From: Cyclobacteriaceae bacterium
GTDB taxonomy: Bacteria > Bacteroidota > Bacteroidia > Cytophagales > Cyclobacteriaceae
NCBI GenBank assembly: GCA_029861825.1
Contig: JAOTYN010000031.1
Span: 1-15,834, forward strand
Length of the DNA stretch: 15,834 bases
Direction: 5' to 3'
Shown here: piece by piece, positions 6,979 through 13,864 of the stretch
How positions within the stretch are numbered: position 1 is the stretch's first letter
Layout of the letters: the number at the start of each line of letters is the position of its first letter
Position numbers and translations under genes: made by a program
Notes under the pieces: generated by a model
Database searches by the model: none
The model's input: only the letters and a program-made list of their open reading frames with translations
Told to the model about the DNA's origin: nothing

Positions 6979-7290
6979 ATGGAATCGAAAACCCTAAGAG
7001 ATAAGATCTTGGATGCCATCAAGACCGTGTACGACCCGGAAATACCGGTGGATATTTATGAGCTGGGATTGATATATGAAATCAATGTCTACCCGGTCGA
7101 CAATGTCTATGTCCTTATGACCCTCACTTCCCCGGCATGCCCGGCGGCCGAAATTATACCGGTGGAAGTTGAAGAAAAAATTAAAGCAATTCCGGAAGTC
7201 AATGATATAAAAGTCGAAATTACTTTCGACCCGCCCTATACTCAGGATATGATGAGTGAGGCGGCAAAACTGGAATTGGGTTTTATGTAG
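6979..7290 (+). CDS. DUF59/MIP18-family Fe-S maturation protein, SufT-like
   Basis: Small protein of the DUF59 (MIP18, PaaD-like) family, whose SUF-associated members help Fe-S cluster maturation or transfer. With ATG 6979 it has 103 residues. The family core is plain: VYDPEIPVDIYELGLIYEI, then LMTLTSPACPAAE with the conserved Cys54, then VEITFDPPYTQDMMSE. A GTG at 6973 overlaps the sufE stop as GTGA and would add two residues; the true start could be either, though ATG is the more usual codon. It lacks the accessory N-terminal domain of some SufT proteins. Its place after sufE is common in Bacteroidota SUF operons. Confidence 0.9.
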   Translation: MESKTLRDKILDAIKTVYDPEIPVDIYELGLIYEINVYPVDNVYVLMTLTSPACPAAEIIPVEVEEKIKAIPEVNDIKVEITFDPPYTQDMMSEAAKLELGFM

Positions 7291-7312
7291 CACCTTTTAA
7301 AAATTAAGAATA

Positions 7313-7729
7313 ATGTATCCAGAACAACTTGTAGCACCCATGCGTACCGACCTGACCTCTGCAGGGTTTGAAGAATTCCGGTCTGCCGAGGAAGTAGTGG
7401 CTCACTTGGATTCTCACCAGGGCACCACTCTAGTAGTCATTAATTCTGTATGTGGTTGCGCGGCGGGAGCCGCCCGGCCTGGAGTAAAACTTTCCATAGA
7501 AAACAGTGAGAAAAGGCCCGACACTCTGGCAACTGTGTTTGCAGGGGTGGATCATGAGGCAGTTAGCAAGATGCGTGAATATACTGCCCCCTATCCTCCG
7601 TCGTCTCCTTCCATCGCCCTTTTCAAAGATGGCGATCTCATACACTTTGTGGAAAGACATCATATTGAAGGCCGTACCGCTGAAATGATCGGGAACCACC
7701 TGATAGAAGTCTATCAGGAGCTTTGTTGA
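7313..7729 (+). CDS. Bacilliredoxin, BrxA/BrxB (YphP/YqiW) family
   Basis: Thioredoxin-fold protein of the BrxA/BrxB family (formerly DUF1094), which removes bacillithiol from S-bacillithiolated proteins in organisms that make that thiol. The protein has 138 residues, near the usual 135-145. The active-site motif is CGC at Cys47-Gly48-Cys49, within VVINSVCGCAAGAARPG; the C-terminal half has PSSPSIALFKDG and FVERHHIEGR, both characteristic. A further cysteine is the very last residue, Cys138, which might act as a resolving thiol. It starts 22 nt after the DUF59 gene and is the last gene before the terminator, so it appears to be part of the suf transcript. This fits oxidative stress affecting both Fe-S clusters and protein thiols; whether this organism makes bacillithiol cannot be seen here. 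Confidence 0.9.
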   Translation: MYPEQLVAPMRTDLTSAGFEEFRSAEEVVAHLDSHQGTTLVVINSVCGCAAGAARPGVKLSIENSEKRPDTLATVFAGVDHEAVSKMREYTAPYPPSSPSIALFKDGDLIHFVERHHIEGRTAEMIGNHLIEVYQELC

Positions 7730-7751
7730 TCACCCTTGGCAGTAAAAATAA

Positions 7752-7786
7752 AAAACCCTGTAGCGGAAACTACAGGGTTTTCTTTT
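7752..7786. terminator. Strong intrinsic terminator ending the suf operon
   Basis: AAAACCCTGTAG (7752-7763) pairs perfectly with CTACAGGGTTTT (7770-7781) around a CGGAAA loop. The T-rich end on the plus strand (TTTTCTTTT) ends the suf transcript, and the A run on the left gives T residues on the minus strand, so it should also end the convergent small gene at 7800-8000. Confidence 0.9.
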
Positions 7787-7799
7787 GACCAGTTCCTCG

Positions 7800-8000
7800 T
7801 TAATAGTTTCTCAGGTAATAACTAGTATTCCGTACATCAAATAATAATGAACAATTCTGTAATAATTTTTGTGCCTGCGGTTCTTGCCCTTCCCGGAATT
7901 GCCCGCTAAAAACTAGCTGTAGTTGGCGGTCGTACACATTTATGTTGAATACATCCCAGGTACCTGCTCTCTTGCGAAATTTGTGTATGCTGTTTTCCAT
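7800..8000 (-). CDS. Small hypothetical protein, 66 residues
   Basis: I do not recognise this protein. The minus-strand ATG at 8000-7998 opens a 66-residue frame with mixed, non-repetitive composition: basic start MENSIHKFRKRAGTWDVFNINVYD, middle LQLVFSGQFREGQEP, and end VRNTSYYLRNY. It has no signal peptide or membrane segment, and one cysteine. It ends 14 nt before the shared terminator at 7752-7786, which is where a real convergent gene would end. Upstream at 8044-8051 the minus strand has TTATTTTG, one base from the Bacteroidota -7 box. These context points make a real gene more likely than chance, but similarity to other genomes is needed. No function is proposed. Confidence 0.5.
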   Translation of the reverse strand: MENSIHKFRKRAGTWDVFNINVYDRQLQLVFSGQFREGQEPQAQKLLQNCSLLFDVRNTSYYLRNY

Positions 8001-8197
8001 TTTTGGTCGGTGATGGTGTCATAAAGTGGGCCAATCATTATGCCAAAATAACCATCTTGCTGACTATCAGAAGATTGTATTAAAAACAGGAGTAAGATTT
8101 ACTATAAGCTGTTCTAATTCGAACAGGTCTCCGAACGCTTATGTACAATCAAACGCAGGTCCTAAGCCCTGGCGATCCCCCGGTTTACGTTAAAAAA

Positions 8198-9133
8198 CTA
8201 TGAATTTAAGATTCCAAAGGGAAGTGCATCAGCAAACTCCCTTATTTCTTCCAGCAGATTGCCTGCACCTGGTATCTGAAGATCCTGGAAGATAGAGTCA
8301 TGGGGCTTAACTCGAATACCCCGCAGATTCAAGTGCTGATTTATAAATATGAACTCCAATTCCGGGTATAACTCCTTCAGTACATCCAATAGATCCAGAA
8401 CCTGCAAATTCCTGGCTACTACGTTATATACACCAGGTGGTATAGTGGCCTCTATGAGCTTGGCCAGAACCTCAGTGATCATGTTGATGTGAATAAAAGC
8501 CCGGGCGTGAGTGCCATCCCCGTTTACGGATATGCGGCCCTTATAATTAGCATCGAATACAAACCGATTAATCACTGAATCGAAACGTATGCTTTTATTA
8601 TATCCATAAACATTGCCGCACCTAATAATATAGGTTTCAATCTTATCACTCAGTCGCTGCACGTGTTCCTCTCCTCTCAATTTACTGATTCCGTAAAAGG
8701 TACGGGGATTAGGTACCTTGCTTTCATCTGCAAGCTCTTTGCTGCGGCCGTAAACTGAGGTACTGCTCAAGTATATCAATCGCTTGACCGACGATTCTTC
8801 CAGTGCGTAGACCAACTCCGCTGTTCCCCAATGATTGACCTGCTCAAAAAAATGCGAATCCGCATTGGCAAAAGGTGTAGTGACCTTAGCCGCCAAATGC
8901 ACGACCACATCCACCCCTTCCAGAGATCTTCTCAGTTTTCGGGAATCCAGGATATCCCCTTCAACAAAACTTACTTTTTGGGCATTGTGTAAACCATCTC
9001 CTATAAACAGGTTGTAGTTTCCACGACTGAGGTTGTCATAGATAACGATCTCATGGGGATGGGTCTGGGCCGCTAAAAAGCTGGTTAGTCCCGTACCCAT
9101 ATATCCCGCACCTCCGGTTAATAAGATTTTCAT
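8198..9133 (-). CDS. NAD-dependent epimerase/dehydratase (extended SDR family)
   Basis: Extended short-chain dehydrogenase, 311 residues, with a Rossmann fold that binds NAD(P). The N-terminal motif GGAGYMG is at 7-13, the acidic residue after beta-2 is in IVIYDNLSRG, VVHLAAKVTTPFA lies near 77-89, the SSTSVYG catalytic serine/threonine segment is at 123-129, and the catalytic pair is Tyr147 and Lys151 in YGISK. These features fit nucleotide-sugar epimerases and dehydratases; the substrate cannot be read from sequence. Its start overlaps the end of cysH by 4 nt (ATGA), so the two genes are probably translated together from one mRNA, an unusual pairing discussed in the findings. At 311 residues it is shorter than the plant-type UDP-sulfoquinovose synthases (about 390-400). 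Confidence 0.88.
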   Translation of the reverse strand: MKILLTGGAGYMGTGLTSFLAAQTHPHEIVIYDNLSRGNYNLFIGDGLHNAQKVSFVEGDILDSRKLRRSLEGVDVVVHLAAKVTTPFANADSHFFEQVNHWGTAELVYALEESSVKRLIYLSSTSVYGRSKELADESKVPNPRTFYGISKLRGEEHVQRLSDKIETYIIRCGNVYGYNKSIRFDSVINRFVFDANYKGRISVNGDGTHARAFIHINMITEVLAKLIEATIPPGVYNVVARNLQVLDLLDVLKELYPELEFIFINQHLNLRGIRVKPHDSIFQDLQIPGAGNLLEEIREFADALPFGILNS

Positions 9134-9795
9134 GATTTTTTGATCAAGTCAGTATGTAATCCGCACTCGAACTTGCTCATACCAAACCATCTGGCCTCCC
9201 TTTCATCCAGTTCGGGGTGGCGCTTACGCGTGCAGGGTTCACAGCCGATGCTAAAAAAGCCCTGCTGGTCCAGGGGGTTCCTGGGGATCTTGTGATCATT
9301 CAGGTATTTGTAAATATCTTTGGGTGTCCAATCCAACATGGGGTGAAATCGAAGGCTACCGTATGGTGCGGATTCCTCTGGAGCTAATGATTGGCGAAAG
9401 CGGTTTTGATCACGCCTAACCCCGTTAATCCATACATCATGAGATCTCAGGACCGTTTCCATAGGTTGGGTCTTATTCAGATAACAGCAATAATCGGGAT
9501 CGCTGGCAAATAATAACTTGCCTTGGGCATCCTTTTGCATGTTCTTGGAAGTAGAAGAAGTAATGTCAATAACCTCAAGTTTAAACAGCTGGCTAATTTG
9601 GTCTTTGTACGCTATGGTTTCTGGAAAAAGGTACCCGGTATTGATAAAATAAACTGGTACATTCTCAGAATACTGACTCAACAAGTGTAGCAGCACCGTG
9701 CTATGACTTTGGAAAGAGGATGAAGTAAACATCTTCAAACCCTGCTCGCAATAGCGGTCCAATTGACGATATATGGCGGAAACTTCCAATGGCAT
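9130..9795 (-). CDS. cysH: Assimilatory adenylyl-sulfate (APS) reductase, [4Fe-4S] type
   Basis: Reduces activated sulfate to sulfite with thioredoxin as electron donor, on the way to sulfide and cysteine. The [4Fe-4S] ligand pattern marks the APS-using branch rather than cluster-free PAPS reductases: Cys103-Cys104 in DYCCYLNKTQPM and Cys185/Cys188 in GCEPCTRKR. The catalytic cysteine is Cys211 in FECGLH near the C terminus. The nucleotide-binding stretch is SSSFQSHSTVLLH (residues 25-37), where relatives often have a GxED-like sequence, so this part looks divergent. With ATG 9795 it has 221 residues and starts MPLEVSAIYRQL, as family members do. An in-frame TTG at 9864 would give 244 residues, but the added part is unlike the family. 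The -7 box at 9884-9891 would fit either start. Confidence 0.86.
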   Translation of the reverse strand: MPLEVSAIYRQLDRYCEQGLKMFTSSSFQSHSTVLLHLLSQYSENVPVYFINTGYLFPETIAYKDQISQLFKLEVIDITSSTSKNMQKDAQGKLLFASDPDYCCYLNKTQPMETVLRSHDVWINGVRRDQNRFRQSLAPEESAPYGSLRFHPMLDWTPKDIYKYLNDHKIPRNPLDQQGFFSIGCEPCTRKRHPELDEREARWFGMSKFECGLHTDLIKKS

Positions 9796-9883
9796 AAGAA
9801 ATTGATGCTCAATTATAGCTAAAACTGCCCATTTCACAACATCATTCGCATAATAGATAGACAATCAAAATCGAATAACCGGT

Positions 9884-9891
9884 CAAAAATA
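9884..9891 (-). promoter_or_regulatory. Possible -7 box for the cysH-epimerase operon
   Basis: TATTTTTG on the minus strand matches TAnnTTTG. The predicted start near 9877 would leave about 82 nt of leader before the ATG at 9795, or about 13 nt before the alternative TTG at 9864. No clear -33 element is seen. Confidence 0.35.
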
Positions 9892-9924
9892 AGCGTGACA
9901 CTATTAAACATTTTTTGTTTTAAT

Positions 9925-9932
9925 TATGTTTG
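9925..9932 (+). promoter_or_regulatory. Possible -7 box for the pterin operon
   Basis: TATGTTTG matches TAnnTTTG, but it would put the transcript start almost on the ATG at 9939, implying a leaderless mRNA. The real promoter may instead lie a little further upstream, in the T-rich stretch at 9911-9924. Confidence 0.25.
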
Positions 9933-9938
9933 TTGCTT

Positions 9939-10349
9939 ATGAAAGCTGCGGTAGTACGAAAGGAACACTTCAATGCGGCTCACCGTTTACATAATAAAAA
10001 GTGGTCGGATGAGCAGAACCAAAGAATTTTTGGCAAATGCAACAATCCAAATTATCATGGCCACAATTATGAGCTGTTGGTAAAACTAGTCGGTGAGGTG
10101 GATCCCGATACCGGATACCTTTTCGACATGAAGTTGCTCAGTGATATCATTAAGGAAGAAGTAATTACACCCTTTGATCACCGTAATCTAAACCTTGACC
10201 TCGCAGAATTTAAAACTCTAAATCCAACCGCTGAAAATATAGCGTATGTCATATGGCACAAGCTGAGAAATAGGATAGATGAGAAATTTGATTTAAAAAT
10301 AACCTTGTATGAAACAGAAAGAAATATCGTCGAATATCCTGCGGACTGA
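9939..10349 (+). CDS. 6-pyruvoyl-tetrahydropterin synthase / QueD-family enzyme (CX5HGH type)
   Basis: Zinc enzyme acting on 7,8-dihydroneopterin triphosphate, the product of GTP cyclohydrolase I encoded next door. The protein has 136 residues, a normal length. The zinc ligands are His15 (FNAAHRL), His40 and His42; the catalytic cysteine is Cys34 in KCNNPNYHGHNY; Asp80-His81 (FDHRNLN) and Glu125 (YETERN) complete the active-site and pterin-binding set. The spacing Cys-X5-His-Gly-His is that of the PTPS (biopterin) group, whereas QueD for queuosine usually has Cys-X3-His-Gly-His. I therefore lean to the PTPS type, with the in vivo product (tetrahydrobiopterin-like or queuosine precursor) open. 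The ATG at 9939 is chosen; a TTG at 9930 would add only three residues. Its last 41 nt overlap folE. Confidence 0.88.
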   Translation: MKAAVVRKEHFNAAHRLHNKKWSDEQNQRIFGKCNNPNYHGHNYELLVKLVGEVDPDTGYLFDMKLLSDIIKEEVITPFDHRNLNLDLAEFKTLNPTAENIAYVIWHKLRNRIDEKFDLKITLYETERNIVEYPAD

Positions 10350-10995
10350 ACCGATCATAAAGGAAATTGGCGAAGAGCATATTGCCAGCTCCGTGGAAAC
10401 CCCATTGCGAGCCGACGCTTTTGAGATGGACGATTCGGAAAAAAAGAAATTGATCGAAGGTCACTTTAGGGAGATCATGTCTATTCTAGGTCTGGATTTG
10501 ACCGACGACAGCCTTAGCGGAACTCCTAAAAGAGTAGCTAAAATGTACGTTGAGGAGATCTTTAGTGGTTTGAATCCCAAGAACAAGCCACACGCTAAGC
10601 TCTTCGCTAATAAATTCCGATACAACGAGATGCTGGTAGAGAAAGACATCACCTTTTACTCAAACTGCGAGCACCACTTTGTTCCCATTATTGGCAAAGC
10701 CCATGTGGGATATATCAGCACAGGGGAAGTAATAGGTCTTTCCAAGATAAATCGTATCGTGCAATACTATGCCAAGAGGCCCCAGGTGCAGGAACGACTT
10801 ACCATGCAGATAGCTGAAGATCTGAAGGAAACACTGAATACCGAGAGTGTAGGAGTGGTTATTGATGCCACCCACCTTTGTGTTTCTTCACGAGGTGTAG
10901 GGGATACCAATAGCACCACCGGTACGGCCCATTTCAGTGGTAAATTTAAGGAGGCGAATACCCGTGCGGAGTTCCTTAATTTTATTAATAGTTAA
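10309..10995 (+). CDS. folE: GTP cyclohydrolase I
   Basis: Zinc enzyme that converts GTP to 7,8-dihydroneopterin triphosphate, the entry step to folate, biopterin and queuosine. The protein has 228 residues, usual for the family. The zinc ligands are Cys120 and His123 in NCEHHF, and Cys191 in HLCVSSRG; the C-terminal active-site segment NSTTGTAHFSGKFK is present. The N-terminal part (EIGEEHIASSVETPLRADAFEM) is of the kind seen in Bacteroidota FolE and begins inside the end of the pterin synthase gene, so the start at ATG 10309 and the 41-nt overlap are probably real. There is no in-frame ATG between the overlap and Met40. The product is the substrate of the neighbouring enzyme. Confidence 0.93.
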   Translation: MKQKEISSNILRTEPIIKEIGEEHIASSVETPLRADAFEMDDSEKKKLIEGHFREIMSILGLDLTDDSLSGTPKRVAKMYVEEIFSGLNPKNKPHAKLFANKFRYNEMLVEKDITFYSNCEHHFVPIIGKAHVGYISTGEVIGLSKINRIVQYYAKRPQVQERLTMQIAEDLKETLNTESVGVVIDATHLCVSSRGVGDTNSTTGTAHFSGKFKEANTRAEFLNFINS

Positions 10996-11040
10996 CTATT
11001 TATTAAAATTGTACAAAAAAACGGGTTAAAAACGGCGATT

Positions 11041-11514
11041 ATGCGGTTAGAGGACGAAATAGTTCAAAAGGAGTTCCTGGACGAAAACCATAAAGCCCTG
11101 GTCAATATCATCTACACCTACAGCTTTCTGATCAATAAGATGTCAGGGTTCTTCAAGAGCCGCAGCATTACGCGACAGCAGTTCAATGTGTTGAGGATCC
11201 TACGTGGGCAATATCCCAATGCTGCTAATTTAAACCTGATTAAGGAACGCATGCTGGATAAGATGTCTGATGCCTCGCGTATAGTGGAACGTCTGCGCAT
11301 TAAGAATCTGATCGACCGTCGACAGAGTCGTCATGATCGGCGAGAAGTTGAAATTACCATCAACCAGGCTGGATTGGAATTACTGGAAGAAACCGACCTG
11401 GAAATTAGTAAATTTTATCGCATGTTCGACAGCCTGAACCCCGAAGAGCTTAAACTTTTGAATACCCTGTTGGATAAATTCCGTCAGGGGGCCAATGAAC
11501 CTCCTCTTCTGTAA
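11041..11514 (+). CDS. MarR family transcriptional regulator
   Basis: Winged helix-turn-helix regulator of 157 residues, usual for MarR proteins, likely a dimer. The DNA-binding part covers about residues 45-115: ITRQQFNVLRILRGQYP, the recognition helix around MSDASRIVERLRIKNLI, and the charged wing RRQSRHDRREVEITI. Flanking helices (residues 10-35 and 120-150) would form the dimer interface. It lies 45 nt after folE and 97 nt before the pyrophosphatase gene, in the same direction. TAAAATTG at 11004-11011, one base off the -7 box, could be its own promoter. The effector and targets are unknown; autoregulation or control of hppA is possible from position only. Confidence 0.88.
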   Translation: MRLEDEIVQKEFLDENHKALVNIIYTYSFLINKMSGFFKSRSITRQQFNVLRILRGQYPNAANLNLIKERMLDKMSDASRIVERLRIKNLIDRRQSRHDRREVEITINQAGLELLEETDLEISKFYRMFDSLNPEELKLLNTLLDKFRQGANEPPLL

Positions 11515-11557
11515 AGCCTATTTCCTGGTAATAATTTTATATTCCCTTCTCTTCTTC

Positions 11558-11565
11558 TATCTTTG
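11558..11565 (+). promoter_or_regulatory. Bacteroidota -7 promoter box for hppA
   Basis: TATCTTTG matches TAnnTTTG, followed by a G6 run. The predicted start near 11572 leaves about 40 nt of leader. The -33 position is T-rich (TTT at 11536-11538) rather than TTG. Confidence 0.45.
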
Positions 11566-11611
11566 GGGGGTTTTAACGAATCTATTCTGAATTTCATACA
11601 ACTTATACACT

Positions 11612-13795
11612 ATGGATAATTTTGTGTACGTCATTCCAGCCATGGGTCTTATTGGGATTTTAGTGCTGATTGTCAAGTCTTTATGGGTATCCAAGCAAGA
11701 CCCTGGGGATGAAAACATGCAGGAACTAGCTGCTTACATTGCTCGTGGAGCTATGGCTTTCCTAAAGGCGGAATGGAAGGTATTGGCGTATTTTGCGGTG
11801 ATCACCGGAATTATACTAGCTTATTCAGGAACCCTGGTCCCGGACTCCCATCCTATCATTGCCATCTCTTTTGTTATTGGAGCGTTTTTCTCCGCTTTGG
11901 CAGGTTATATTGGTATGAGAATCGCCACTAAAGCTAATGTGCGCACCACTCAGGCTGCTCGTTCAAGCTTAACCAAAGCCTTGAAGATCTCTTTTACAGG
12001 AGGCGCTGTTATGGGCCTGGGAGTGGCAGGTCTGGCCGTTTTCGGACTGGGATCTCTATTCATTGTGTTAATGGAAATATTTGTGCCCTCCGGCGTAGGG
12101 GTGACGGGGATTGAGATGAAAACAGCCATCGAAGTACTGGCCGGATTCTCCCTGGGTGCTGAATCAATAGCGCTCTTTGCTCGCGTAGGAGGAGGTATTT
12201 ATACTAAAGCCGCTGACGTTGGGGCCGATCTGGTAGGAAAAGTAGAAGCGGGAATCCCAGAAGACGATCCCCGAAACCCAGCTACCATTGCCGATAACGT
12301 AGGCGACAATGTAGGTGATGTTGCCGGCATGGGAGCGGATCTTTTCGGCTCATACGTAGCCACCATCCTGGCATCTATGGTGCTGGGGCAAGAGATAGAC
12401 GCCGGTACTGATCAGTTTGGGGGGCTGAGCCCTATACTGCTCCCCATGGTCATAGCCGGAATGGGGCTGCTGTTCTCAGTGGCGGGAACTTTTCTGGTAA
12501 CCGTAAAAGAAGGTGGCAGCGTGCAAAACGCGCTTAACAAAGGTAATTGGGGATCCATTATTCTGACCGTAATTGCTTCCTATTTTCTTGTAAACTGGAT
12601 GCTGCCCGAAGCCATGACCCACCGCGGAATAGAGTTTTCCTCTATGGATGTTTTTTGGGCCATTTTTGTAGGACTTGTAGTAGGAGCCTTAATGAGTATT
12701 ATTACAGAGTACTACACCTCAATGGGCAAGCGCCCCGTTAACTCCATTGTAAAGCAATCCTCCACTGGACATGCCACCAATATTATCGGTGGACTCTCTG
12801 TGGGTATGGAATCAACCTTTTTGCCTATCATCGTGCTGGCTACTGGGATTTATGTTGCTTTTGAGTTAGCCGGATTCTATGGTGTAGCCATTTGTGCCGC
12901 CGGAATGATGGCCACCACGGCCATGCAGCTGGCCATCGATGCATTCGGTCCAATAGCCGACAACGCCGGTGGAATTGCGGAGATGAGTGGGCTGCCCGAA
13001 GAAGTACGGGAGCGCACCGATATATTGGATGCCGTAGGTAATACCACTGCTGCTTCCGGAAAAGGTTTCGCCATTGCCTCCGCGGCCTTAACAGCACTGG
13101 CCCTCTTTGCAGCATTCGTGGGTATTGCAGGAATCGATTCTATTGATATTTATAAAGCCGATGTACTGGCAGGTCTTTTTGTGGGAGGTATGATCCCCTT
13201 TATTTTTTCCTCTTTGGCCATCGCCGCCGTAGGAAGGGCTGCTATGGATATGGTTAACGAAGTGCGACGTCAGTTCCGGGATATTCCCGGCATTATGGAA
13301 GGCACCGCCCGGCCGGAGTACGATAAGTGCGTTGAGATATCTACCAAAGCTTCGATCCGTGAAATGTTAGCTCCCGGTGCTATTGCCTTGATCGTACCGG
13401 TGATCGTTGGGTTCTCTTTCGGACCTGAGGTTCTGGGTGGTCTGCTGGCAGGTGTGACTGTATCAGGTGTTTTATTGGGGATGTTTATGAACAATGCCGG
13501 AGGTGCCTGGGACAATGCCAAGAAATCATTTGAGAAAGGCGTAGAAATCAATGGTAAAATGGAATATAAAGGTTCGGAGCCACACAAGGCCTCCATTACC
13601 GGCGACACGGTAGGGGATCCTTTTAAAGACACCTCAGGGCCCTCTATGAACATCCTGATCAAGCTGATGTCCATTGTGTCACTGGTTATTGCTCCCCATA
13701 TCTCCGTGATCGATCACCATAGTGAGGTGCTACCGGATACTCAAAAAGAAATCAAACTGAAAGGTTCCGCGCAAAGTGAACTCCAGGAAATTTAA
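11612..13795 (+). CDS. hppA: Membrane-bound ion-pumping inorganic pyrophosphatase (K+-dependent type)
   Basis: Integral membrane enzyme that hydrolyses pyrophosphate and pumps H+ and/or Na+ out of the cytoplasm. The protein has 727 residues with many hydrophobic segments, typical for the family. The pyrophosphate- and Mg2+-binding segments are seen around residues 199-245: KAADVGADLVGKVE, then PEDDPRNPATIADNVGDNVG and DVAGMGADLFGSY. The potassium-dependence marker is GNTTAASGKG at 476-485: Ala480 stands where K+-independent enzymes have Lys, so this is the K+-dependent subfamily, many of whose members pump Na+ or both Na+ and H+. Which ion is pumped cannot be settled here. The C terminus carries a short hydrophilic tail after the last membrane segment. 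It appears monocistronic, with a promoter box before it and a terminator after it. Confidence 0.94.
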   Translation: MDNFVYVIPAMGLIGILVLIVKSLWVSKQDPGDENMQELAAYIARGAMAFLKAEWKVLAYFAVITGIILAYSGTLVPDSHPIIAISFVIGAFFSALAGYIGMRIATKANVRTTQAARSSLTKALKISFTGGAVMGLGVAGLAVFGLGSLFIVLMEIFVPSGVGVTGIEMKTAIEVLAGFSLGAESIALFARVGGGIYTKAADVGADLVGKVEAGIPEDDPRNPATIADNVGDNVGDVAGMGADLFGSYVATILASMVLGQEIDAGTDQFGGLSPILLPMVIAGMGLLFSVAGTFLVTVKEGGSVQNALNKGNWGSIILTVIASYFLVNWMLPEAMTHRGIEFSSMDVFWAIFVGLVVGALMSIITEYYTSMGKRPVNSIVKQSSTGHATNIIGGLSVGMESTFLPIIVLATGIYVAFELAGFYGVAICAAGMMATTAMQLAIDAFGPIADNAGGIAEMSGLPEEVRERTDILDAVGNTTAASGKGFAIASAALTALALFAAFVGIAGIDSIDIYKADVLAGLFVGGMIPFIFSSLAIAAVGRAAMDMVNEVRRQFRDIPGIMEGTARPEYDKCVEISTKASIREMLAPGAIALIVPVIVGFSFGPEVLGGLLAGVTVSGVLLGMFMNNAGGAWDNAKKSFEKGVEINGKMEYKGSEPHKASITGDTVGDPFKDTSGPSMNILIKLMSIVSLVIAPHISVIDHHSEVLPDTQKEIKLKGSAQSELQEI

Positions 13796-13816
13796 GTTGA
13801 AATTTATTTATTTCTT

Positions 13817-13849
13817 AAGGGAGTTGAATGAACCATTCAGCTCCTTTTT
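13817..13849 (+). terminator. Intrinsic terminator after hppA
   Basis: GGAGTTGAAT (13820-13829) pairs with ATTCAGCTCC (13835-13844) over 10 bp including one G-U, with a GAACC loop, followed by five T. It ends the pyrophosphatase transcript 22 nt past the stop. Confidence 0.85.
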
Positions 13850-13864
13850 CATTTATATAATTAT

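Noticed and set aside
8109..8126. Inverted repeat CTGTTC-N6-GAACAG in the gap before the epimerase end
   Set aside because: Short arms and no T run; I could not call it a terminator or operator. Nothing else supportable was seen in 8001-8197.
9796..9864. TTG start that would lengthen APS reductase by 23 residues
   Set aside because: The added part has no similarity to the family N terminus by eye; the ATG at 9795 fits better. Not excluded.
12547..13674. Several open frames in other frames inside hppA
   Set aside because: All are fully contained within a well-conserved gene with clear family motifs, so they are shadows.
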